From assembly GCF_035607535.1 (NCBI RefSeq), contig NZ_JAYDZX010000003.1, positions 248,001 through 312,000 of the forward strand: a DNA stretch of 64,000 nt. Direction: 5' to 3'. Positions 45,335-52,581 of this stretch are shown here, in pieces. Position 1 is the stretch's first letter, and every line of letters starts with the position of its first letter. A program made the translations under genes and the position numbers. This DNA comes from Salinimicrobium sp035607535. Its GTDB lineage: Bacteria > Bacteroidota > Bacteroidia > Flavobacteriales > Flavobacteriaceae. The notes under the pieces were generated by a model. It was given only the letters and a program-made list of their open reading frames with translations. It ran no database searches and had not been told where the DNA came from.

Positions 45335-46564
45335 ATGAAAAATCTGGTAATACTGGGAGCCGGGACCGCCGGTACGATGATGGCAAATCATCTACGACCT
45401 AAACTCAAAAAAAATGATTGGAACATTTCCATAGTTGACCAATATAAGACCCACTACTATCAACCGGGATTCCTGTTTTTGCCCTTTGATATTTATACTG
45501 AAGATCAGGTCAAAAAGAATGGAAAGAAGTTCATCCCCAGGGGCGTCAACTACCTTCAGAAAAAAATAGAACAGATCTTGCCCGAAGATAAAAAGGTAAA
45601 GCTAGAGGATGAGACCTTGAACTATGACGTTCTCATTATTGCTACCGGTTCCAGGATCGCCCCCGAAGAGGTGGAGGGGATGAAAGGAAAGAACTGGCAA
45701 AAATCTGTCTTTGACTTCTATACTTATGAAGGAGCAGTTGCCCTTCGCAATAAGCTAAGGGAATGGGAGGGAGGAAATATGGTTGTACACCTAACAGAAA
45801 TGCCTATTAAATGTCCTGTCGCACCATTGGAATTCGCTTTTTTGGCGGACTCTTATTTTGAAAAGAAAGGTATGCGGGATAAGGTAAAGCTAACCTATGT
45901 GACACCTCTTTCCGGCGCCTTCACCAAGGAGAAAAGCTCAAAAGCTCTAGGCTATCTACTACAGGAGAAGAACATTCACATTGAAATTGATTTTGCCATA
46001 GAAAGGGTGGATAATGAAGCCAGTAAGATCATAGACTATGGCGGTAGAGAAATTCCTTTCGATCTGTTAGTTACTATACCAACAAATATGGGGGATGAGG
46101 TTATTGAAAGATCGGGGATGGGAGATGATCTCAACTTTGTGCCTACAGATCCTCACACTCTTCAGTCTAAAGAGTATGCCGATGTTTTTGTAATTGGTGA
46201 CGCTACCAACGTACCGGCTTCCAAGGCAGGTTCTGTAGCACATTTTGAAGCTGAAACCCTCACAGATAACATCTTATTACACATCGAAGGAAAAGCTTTA
46301 AAACCGGAATTTGACGGACATGCCAACTGCTTTATTGAGACAGGCAGGAACAAGGCTTTACTTATTGATTTTAACTACAAACAGGAACCTGTGGAAGGAA
46401 CGTTTCCTGTTGCTGGAATTGGCCCGTTAAAACTATTAAAGGAAAGTGTCTTCAACCACTGGGGAAAATTAGCATTCCGGTGGATCTACTGGAATGTACT
46501 ACTAAAAGGAAGGCCTATTCCGCTGGTCAGTAGGAATATGAGTACCAGGGGCAAAAAACTATAA
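45335..46564 (+). CDS. Sulfide:quinone oxidoreductase-like flavoprotein
   Basis: A 409-residue FAD-dependent two-dinucleotide-fold oxidoreductase. FAD-binding motif GAGTAG at residues 8-13, ATGSR at 103-107, and the second FAD motif VFVIGDATNVPASKAG near 285-299. Cys160 (IKCPVAP) and Cys332 (HANCFIETG) correspond to the redox cysteine pair of SQRs; the third Cys of type I SQRs is absent. The C-terminus is amphipathic (HWGKLAFRWIYWNVLLKG), as expected for monotopic membrane binding. Likely oxidises sulfide to a persulfide or polysulfide and reduces menaquinone. Confidence 0.85.
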   Translation: MKNLVILGAGTAGTMMANHLRPKLKKNDWNISIVDQYKTHYYQPGFLFLPFDIYTEDQVKKNGKKFIPRGVNYLQKKIEQILPEDKKVKLEDETLNYDVLIIATGSRIAPEEVEGMKGKNWQKSVFDFYTYEGAVALRNKLREWEGGNMVVHLTEMPIKCPVAPLEFAFLADSYFEKKGMRDKVKLTYVTPLSGAFTKEKSSKALGYLLQEKNIHIEIDFAIERVDNEASKIIDYGGREIPFDLLVTIPTNMGDEVIERSGMGDDLNFVPTDPHTLQSKEYADVFVIGDATNVPASKAGSVAHFEAETLTDNILLHIEGKALKPEFDGHANCFIETGRNKALLIDFNYKQEPVEGTFPVAGIGPLKLLKESVFNHWGKLAFRWIYWNVLLKGRPIPLVSRNMSTRGKKL

Positions 46565-46589
46565 AACCATAAATCAAAAACTATATATC

Positions 46590-46898
46590 ATGGAAACTTT
46601 AATTGTAGGATCAAACGTAAAAGTAAACGAAGAAGGATATCTACTTGATTTTTCACAGTGGAACAAAGAGGTAGGGGAACAAATTGCCGAAGCCGAAGGA
46701 ATTCAAATGACCCCAAGACATTGGGAAGTTATCGAATGGCTTCAGGAACAGGTAAAAGCCGAAAAGGCATTATCAATAAGAGGAATTAAGAAAAGCGGTG
46801 TCTTAGACATTAAAGAGTTCTACTCATTATTCCCCGGCGGACCTTTGAAGATCTCTACCAAAATTGCCGGTGTACCAAAACCTAAAAGCTGTATCTAA
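46590..46898 (+). CDS. TusE/DsrC-family sulfur carrier protein
   Basis: A 102-residue protein matching the DsrC/TusE fold: GYLLDFSQWNKEVGEQIAEAEGI, LTPRHWEVI-like segment (MTPRHWEVIEWLQEQ), LFPGGPLKISTKIAG and a C-terminal KPKSCI arm. The conserved penultimate Cys is present (C101). The second DsrC cysteine about 10 residues earlier is missing, so it is TusE-like in chemistry. It likely carries a persulfide between SQR and another acceptor. 25 nt after SQR. Confidence 0.9.
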   Translation: METLIVGSNVKVNEEGYLLDFSQWNKEVGEQIAEAEGIQMTPRHWEVIEWLQEQVKAEKALSIRGIKKSGVLDIKEFYSLFPGGPLKISTKIAGVPKPKSCI

Positions 46899-46914
46899 CT
46901 TTAAAACTACTGAA

Positions 46915-47391
46915 ATGAGCCAGACTAAAGTAAAAAAGATGCTCTTTATCCTTTCTAAAGCTACTATTGAGAATGTATATGCGGCTTTTATTATGGCAAA
47001 TGGTGCCAGAATGGAAGGAATCGAATCTGAAATATTCTTCACCTTTTTTGGACTGGAAGCTATCCAGAAGAAGAAAATGAACAAGTTGCACGTGGCAACT
47101 GTTGGCAATCCTGCCATGCACATACCTACTATGGTAGGTGGACTACCCGGGATGGAAGCTATAGCTACAAAAATGATGAAGAAGGAAATGGATAAGCTCG
47201 ACATGCCTCCGGTTGATGAATTTCTGGAGATTTTATCTGCTTCGGGAGTAAAACTCTGGGCCTGTAAACTTGCCTATGACATGTTCCACTTAAAAGAAAC
47301 CGATCTTATTGAGGATCTCGATGGAATCCTTACCATTGGGGATTTCTATAACAGAGCCGATAAGGAAGGCGTTCAAATGTTATTCATCTAA
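46915..47391 (+). CDS. DsrE2-like (DsrE/F superfamily) sulfurtransferase
   Basis: I start at the ATG at 46915, behind the TusE stop; the frame is open upstream and overlaps that gene. 159 residues. KKMLFILSKATIENVYAAFIMANGARMEG, FFTFFGLEA, a GGLPGMEAIATKMMKKEMDK segment and GVKLWACKLAYDMF match the DsrE2 group (COG2044-type), whose conserved Cys is in the WACK position. Known relatives transfer persulfide sulfur and interact with DsrC- or TusA-type carriers. Last gene of the three-gene sulfur cluster. Confidence 0.82.
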   Translation: MSQTKVKKMLFILSKATIENVYAAFIMANGARMEGIESEIFFTFFGLEAIQKKKMNKLHVATVGNPAMHIPTMVGGLPGMEAIATKMMKKEMDKLDMPPVDEFLEILSASGVKLWACKLAYDMFHLKETDLIEDLDGILTIGDFYNRADKEGVQMLFI

Positions 47392-47510
47392 ATAAACGGA
47401 AATAATAAAAAGCAGTAAAAGAACATGTAACTCAAACATGTCTGACCTCACCTCGTGTTGGCAGAATGATTTTCCAGTTACTGTTTTCATGATTAACGGG
47501 GTGGTCAAAG

Positions 47511-47537
47511 CCGGCTGAGAAATCAGCCGGTTTTTTT
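47511..47537 (+). terminator. Terminator of the sulfur cluster
   Basis: Perfect 8-bp stem CCGGCTGA/TCAGCCGG with a GAAA loop followed by seven T; 119 nt after the DsrE2 stop. Confidence 0.9.
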
Positions 47538-47650
47538 AAAGCTCCTCAAAAATGACCTTTTTAACTGCTCCTCGTGATAAATTTTCTCCTCCGTTTAATT
47601 TCCGAAGTATATCCGGCTTTGGCACTGGGTGTTATAATCTGGCCAGTTGA

Positions 47651-48427
47651 TCATGCGCCCTGTCCTACCTGCTGCATTAATCCACCGTCCATTACATAGG
47701 TGGAGCCGGTGACATAATCTGAATCTGAAGAGGCTAGAAATACTGCTACTTTGGCTATCTCTTCCGGTTTTCCGGCGCGTTTCATGGGGATGTGCTGCAC
47801 CTGTTCCTTACGTGTTTCCTTGTCGTCAAGAGCTTCCTGGTTCATTGGAGTTAGGATCATGCCCGGAGCAATATTATTGACATTGATCCCTTCTTCGGCC
47901 AGTTCAAGGGCCAAAACCCGTGTGAAATTGCGAACCGCACCTTTGGATGCACAATATTCTGCTGTACCCGGCGCCGGAATCTCCTCGTGTACCGAGCTCA
48001 CATTGATGATCTTTCCTTTTTGCTTCGCCTTGCGCAGTTCTTTAATGAATCTTCGGGTGCAGAAAAATGTGCCATAAAGATTGGTCTTAATGGCTTTGTC
48101 CCAGTTTTCTGTGGGCATTTCGGCCACTTTAAAGCCCTGGCCGTTAATTGCGGCGTTATTCATCAGAATATCCAGCCTGCCAAATTCCTGCAGGCTACTA
48201 TTGAACATAGTTTCAACTTCCTTCTCATCGGAAATATCTACTTGCAGCACCATCCCTTTACTGCCGGAATTTTCTACTTTTTTGAGCGTTTCTTCCGCTC
48301 CCTCTTCGTCGGAATGATAGGTAATAACCACCCTGGCGCCCTCCTGTGCGAATGCAATAGCCGAAGCCTGTCCAATACCCGAATCTGAACCCGTAATAAG
48401 TGCAACTTTTCCCTCCAGTTTTCCCAT
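47651..48427 (-). CDS. Short-chain dehydrogenase (glucose 1-dehydrogenase-like)
   Basis: A 258-residue classical SDR. Cofactor motif TGSDSGIG (residues 13-20), NNAA at 90-93 (LMNNAAING), catalytic Ser in NVSSVHE, YCASK with the Tyr-Lys pair, and the C-terminal DYVTGSTYVMDGGLMQQ. Closest in style to glucose 1-dehydrogenases and 3-oxoacyl-ACP reductase-like stress SDRs. Substrate cannot be fixed. Single gene. Confidence 0.9.
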   Translation of the reverse strand: MGKLEGKVALITGSDSGIGQASAIAFAQEGARVVITYHSDEEGAEETLKKVENSGSKGMVLQVDISDEKEVETMFNSSLQEFGRLDILMNNAAINGQGFKVAEMPTENWDKAIKTNLYGTFFCTRRFIKELRKAKQKGKIINVSSVHEEIPAPGTAEYCASKGAVRNFTRVLALELAEEGINVNNIAPGMILTPMNQEALDDKETRKEQVQHIPMKRAGKPEEIAKVAVFLASSDSDYVTGSTYVMDGGLMQQVGQGA

Positions 48428-48575
48428 GTCTTTATTTTTGAACTTAAACTAGTAAGAATTTGGAGCTCAGTCTGTTAATGGTATGGTAATTAAGTTTCCA
48501 GCTAGTTGTTCATTGCACAATGAATAGAATTTGAAGATGTTCGGCATAACAGGGGCAGAGGTAAAAGAGAATATT

Positions 48576-48602
48576 GGTGGATTGGCTTTTGTCCAATCCG
48601 CC
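48576..48602 (-). terminator. Hairpin behind the phosphatase-like/barrel gene
   Basis: 10-bp stem (one G-U) GGTGGATTGG/CCAATCCGCC with a 7-nt loop, 35 nt after the stop of the minus-strand gene. It lacks a good T-run, so it may be an RNA 3'-end stabiliser or a weak terminator. Confidence 0.45.
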
Positions 48603-48636
48603 ATTCAGGATAGGTAGCACCCAACTCCGAACTAAC

Positions 48637-51600
48637 TCAGTATTTGAAGTTAAGCATTACACTTAGACGGTTGCCGTCACTTCCATGGTAAAGGCCAATA
48701 TTTCCGGTTACTGCAAGTCCCGCACTTATCCAAATGGAACCTCCATAGTTATTGTGCCATCGTTGTGAATCTTCTCCCGGCACCCATACCCTTCCATAGT
48801 CAAAGCCTGCGGTGACACCATAAACAAACGGTAGAAATCTGTTTTCCCATAAGCCCAGAGCAGTTCGAAGATCTGTACTGTGATAGAATGCCTGCTTCCC
48901 ATTGAACCGGTGGTTTCGATACCCGCGAAGGCTGCGGTTTCCACCAATGGCTGCAGCGTGATAGATTTCATAATCATCACCAAAAATGACTTCTCCACCT
49001 ATCTTTGTGGCAAAAACCGCGTAGCCACTTGAAATAAGTGGATAATTAAAAGAAACTGAAGGTTCCAGATAAGCAAATTCGTTTTTTGCATCGTCAATGC
49101 TCTTTTTATAGCCGGTAGTAACTCTTATATCGGACCCCAAACTGGGAAAGGCGCTTCTGTTTTTACTGTAGAACCTGTAATTGGCCTCGGCCCCTGCATA
49201 CAATTGCTGGTCAAAAATGTCATTTTCGGGTGCGAATATTTCGCCGAGATAAGTGTCTGGTTCGTATTTAACCTGGTATGATTCTAAGGAGGCACCAATG
49301 TCAAATACACTTCCGGCGTTATTGCGCCAAATCAAAGAGGGTGAAAAATAACCTTTTTGGATCCTCACCCGGTTGTAGTCTCTATTAATGTCGGAAGGGT
49401 CGTAAGTGGTTTCGGTTCCCTTTCCGAAGTAGTTCAGAGTGTAATTAGGACTGGTGTATCGGGCGTTGATGCCTAAATTCCAGTTGTAGAATAAATGAGC
49501 GAATTCGCCGCGGTAACTTACCGAATAGCCATTTGTGGCAAAGTAATAATTTGCCAATAGTTCATGTTGCGCCTGGAAAGGATTGTTCACCAGGCCATAT
49601 TTCGTCCAGACAGCCTCGGCACCCAAGGTAAATCCTGCATCGGTTTCAAAATTTACGTAAGGGAGGGCCTTAAAGGTGCTGTACTTGAATTTCTTGTAAT
49701 GAAAATTGTTGATCTCGTAGGAATCTACGAGCAATCTGCGGGAACCGGGCTGCACAATCTCATTTTCTGAACTTCTGTAATCATACAACTTTACCTTTTT
49801 CTTATTCTCAAAATCATAAACATCCTCTCCGGGACCTCCCAGGATCCTTAGTCTTATGGGATCCTCGCCCTTACCGCTTACTGTGAAGCTGTCTTCCCCG
49901 TCCATTCCATAGATCCATATCTCTCCTGTCTCTTCGGACTTATAGGTATGTCGAAAGATCTCTTTTCCTTCAGAGAACTGTACGATCTCTGTAAGGCCAT
50001 TTTCTTTTCGGCTTATCCTGAAATCTTCATCTTCATCTGTCCCTGTGATCACAGTAAATTCCAGCATTCGCTCATAGTAGTCGCGGGCGATCTTCATTAG
50101 GTTGCCACGCCTGGCCTTTAATTTTTTCTTGATCTCTTCAATGGTTAGATCTTGTGCCGCTTCAGGTAATTCTGCGAAGGCAGCTGCGATTTCCTCATCA
50201 GTAATTTCTCGCTGAATTAACTTTACCTGCTCCTGCCACTGCTCCCAGTCTGTTTTATAAAGAATTTGCAAATCCAGGGGGTAACCAGACCAGTTGAACC
50301 ATTTAATGTTATCAATTTCTTCATCATAGGTTTGCATCTTCCGAAGCAAAGGGACAGCAAGTTTTAGGGCGCTAATGAGCGGACCGTCATATTTTGAAAA
50401 TGATTGATCCCTATCTCTCGGAATGGGGAGATAGTGCATGCCTTCATCTGTCTCATAAGCCGCCCAACGCCAGTTATCCTGGTGACGGTCCCAATCCCCT
50501 ATGAGCATATCAAAGAGCCGGGCTTTAAGATATTCGGCTTCATCAACACTTGCATCAGGTTCCTCTCTAAGCTCTTCCAACAGGTCAAAAGTGCTAAGAA
50601 TGTCATCGGGCTTCTCAAATTGAGCAAAAGATTTGTTTTCGCTTCCCGCATGTGCCTGTAGTTCATAGAGTTCATCCCCATATTCATCATTGTGAATCTC
50701 CAGGGCAGGTTGTCTGGGAACATAATATATTTCTGGTTTTATGTGGGGAAGATCAAGAGCTTCGGCAAAGTTATCAAGGGCAAATTTTGCGTAAGGATGT
50801 GAAGTGGTAAAATAATCGAGCACAAGACGTTCGGGAAAAGTGTTGTTGAGCCTATCCCCCAGGTAGGATGTGGGAAGCAAATCGGCCTGAATGTAGTTCA
50901 TAGGACTTTTTCTTAGTGCCCTTAAAGTAAATTCGTGGTCGTTTTCATTTATAAATCGAAGGGATCTGGATTGCTGGCCGCCACCTTCTTTTATTGGAGA
51001 AAGTCCGCTATGAAGCGTGTCGAGCAGAAGCACAGGTACTTCTATTTTTTTACTGTAGACGTCACGGTAATGATCCCCCCAAAAAAATCTGTGAAGAGCA
51101 CTTTTATCGGTCTCTTCCTTCTTATAAATAGATGCTGAAAAAGTTTCTCCTAATTCTTTCCAGGTTTCTTCCTTTAGATCTACCTTAATGGTTCTTTCCC
51201 TCGGAATTTCTTTCTTAAAGACCGGCTGCTCAGCTGATGTATTTAAAGTGAAAAATTCTACTCTGGAATGGCCATTTTTGAATATAGTAAGTTTGGCATA
51301 TCCCGGTTCTTCCGAAGCAAAATGATCTTCCTCTGTGGCAGTAGCCGGCTCTGTTTTGGCAGCAGTAGCACTTATGATCTGCGGATTTCTTCCGTTGCTT
51401 AAATACTGAAGGTTAGCGTGATTTCCTGAAACAAAAATGACATCATCAAACTGACTTGCGAGGGTTTCCAGAGTCTTACGAAATTCCCGGTACAAAGGAT
51501 TTTCAAAGTTCTGTCGGGAAAAAGGAAAAATTTTATTGAGAATGCCGGTACTTGTAGAACTTAACACCGGGTGATGAACGGCAACGATCTTTACCTTCCC

Positions 51601-52236
51601 AAAATTATCTTTTAGAGCATCCTTAACTTCGATGAAGAACCTCTCTTTTGTTCTAATATCACAATCGACATTAAATTCGCTGCTCTGGTCCCAGTCTTCC
51701 AGGTACCACTGGGAATCAAGTGTTATTAGAGCAATTTCATCGTTTATTTCAATATCTTCTACTGGACATCCATCATCTGGAAGGAATTTCCCGTTGCTGT
51801 TATCCTGAAGAAAACTTTCCATATCATCAATGCTTTGAGGAGCCGATCTATTCCATTCGTTTTCCCCCGGAACATAAATGATATTCCCATTGAAATTCTG
51901 CAGGGGCTTCAATAATCGCTCCTGAAGAAACCTTTTTGCTTCCTGTCTTTGCTCTTGTCCTTCAGGATATCCTTTTTCTAAAGTGATATTGCCCGGCAAT
52001 AAAAGAGTAGCCGGAGATTCCTCTTTTGAAGCCTGAACTATTTCTTCCAGAAGCATGGAGGTCGATTTTTCGGCACCGGGTCCTGTATTAGATAAGATAT
52101 AAAAGGAGCGGCTTACAACCGCGGTATCGCTTTTTTGCTGCTGTGCGTTTACTGAAGAAATGGAAAATAGTAAAACAATAATATTTAGAAGAAGAGGCCT
52201 TAAAAAACGGCCCTGGGATAACATTTTTTGGATCAT
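48637..52236 (-). CDS. Phosphatase-like + kinase-like + BamA-type outer-membrane barrel fusion
   Basis: A 1199-residue exported protein, signal ending VNAQ. Residues about 45-330 have the calcineurin-phosphatase layout but with changed metal motifs: SNTG (50-53) for the usual GDxG, PGNITLEKGYP (81-91) for GDNIYPKGLP, PGENEW (123-128) for GNHDW, and GNHANLQ (271-277) for GHxHxLQ; only HHP (221-223) is standard. Residues about 400-660 contain IGDWDRHQDNWRW (579-591) and PRDRDQ (606-611), resembling the catalytic and metal-binding loops of HipA/CotH-like kinases. Residues about 840-1199 are a barrel with GGNRSLRGYR (1098-1107), the BamA/TamA L6 motif, and an aromatic C-terminus. The function is unknown. 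Single gene. Confidence 0.85.
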   Translation of the reverse strand: MIQKMLSQGRFLRPLLLNIIVLLFSISSVNAQQQKSDTAVVSRSFYILSNTGPGAEKSTSMLLEEIVQASKEESPATLLLPGNITLEKGYPEGQEQRQEAKRFLQERLLKPLQNFNGNIIYVPGENEWNRSAPQSIDDMESFLQDNSNGKFLPDDGCPVEDIEINDEIALITLDSQWYLEDWDQSSEFNVDCDIRTKERFFIEVKDALKDNFGKVKIVAVHHPVLSSTSTGILNKIFPFSRQNFENPLYREFRKTLETLASQFDDVIFVSGNHANLQYLSNGRNPQIISATAAKTEPATATEEDHFASEEPGYAKLTIFKNGHSRVEFFTLNTSAEQPVFKKEIPRERTIKVDLKEETWKELGETFSASIYKKEETDKSALHRFFWGDHYRDVYSKKIEVPVLLLDTLHSGLSPIKEGGGQQSRSLRFINENDHEFTLRALRKSPMNYIQADLLPTSYLGDRLNNTFPERLVLDYFTTSHPYAKFALDNFAEALDLPHIKPEIYYVPRQPALEIHNDEYGDELYELQAHAGSENKSFAQFEKPDDILSTFDLLEELREEPDASVDEAEYLKARLFDMLIGDWDRHQDNWRWAAYETDEGMHYLPIPRDRDQSFSKYDGPLISALKLAVPLLRKMQTYDEEIDNIKWFNWSGYPLDLQILYKTDWEQWQEQVKLIQREITDEEIAAAFAELPEAAQDLTIEEIKKKLKARRGNLMKIARDYYERMLEFTVITGTDEDEDFRISRKENGLTEIVQFSEGKEIFRHTYKSEETGEIWIYGMDGEDSFTVSGKGEDPIRLRILGGPGEDVYDFENKKKVKLYDYRSSENEIVQPGSRRLLVDSYEINNFHYKKFKYSTFKALPYVNFETDAGFTLGAEAVWTKYGLVNNPFQAQHELLANYYFATNGYSVSYRGEFAHLFYNWNLGINARYTSPNYTLNYFGKGTETTYDPSDINRDYNRVRIQKGYFSPSLIWRNNAGSVFDIGASLESYQVKYEPDTYLGEIFAPENDIFDQQLYAGAEANYRFYSKNRSAFPSLGSDIRVTTGYKKSIDDAKNEFAYLEPSVSFNYPLISSGYAVFATKIGGEVIFGDDYEIYHAAAIGGNRSLRGYRNHRFNGKQAFYHSTDLRTALGLWENRFLPFVYGVTAGFDYGRVWVPGEDSQRWHNNYGGSIWISAGLAVTGNIGLYHGSDGNRLSVMLNFKY

Positions 52237-52539
52237 AGAGGAGTTCCGGTTTATAATTTTAGCCTGTGTCGCGCGGCTGGAGCTTTGCTAAATGCCTCAA
52301 TTTCCAAAAAATAACGGCTCTTTCGTGTGCTTTTAACCCGTTTATAACAATAAAAGAAGGATTTTCCTAAAATAGTCCTAAGCATTAGCAGGTGGAAAAT
52401 GATGGTCCCCAAATGGCACTTTTGAAGGACCATTAATATATGATTTGCGCAGGTCTAGGTTCTTGCCGCTCCCGAGTAGAACGGGGATCTTTTGCAATAA
52501 AATCATTTACTTAAAATTTCGTTAAACATAAATAGAGGC
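52237..52539 (+). other. Divergent intergenic region with one palindromic element
   Basis: About 300 nt between the barrel-fusion gene and the PUL regulator. It holds a hairpin ATGGTCC/GGACCAT (52402-52408 with 52427-52433) around a CCAAATGGCACTTTTGAAGG core. No gene is supported, and no exact promoter for the minus-strand gene was found. Confidence 0.5.
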
Positions 52540-52547
52540 TATATTTG
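52540..52547 (+). promoter_or_regulatory. -7 box of the PUL regulator gene
   Basis: TATATTTG, an exact TAnnTTTG match. TTTC at 52517-52520 is a one-mismatch -33 element at 19 nt spacing. The start site would be near 52554, about 28 nt before the TTG start codon. Confidence 0.5.
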
Positions 52548-52581
52548 TTTAGAAGCCTCAGTTTTAAAAACCGGACAAGTT

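Noticed and set aside
47440..47470. ACATGT repeated around the end of the DsrE2 downstream region
   Set aside because: Two 6-nt palindromes seven bases apart are too short to call an operator.
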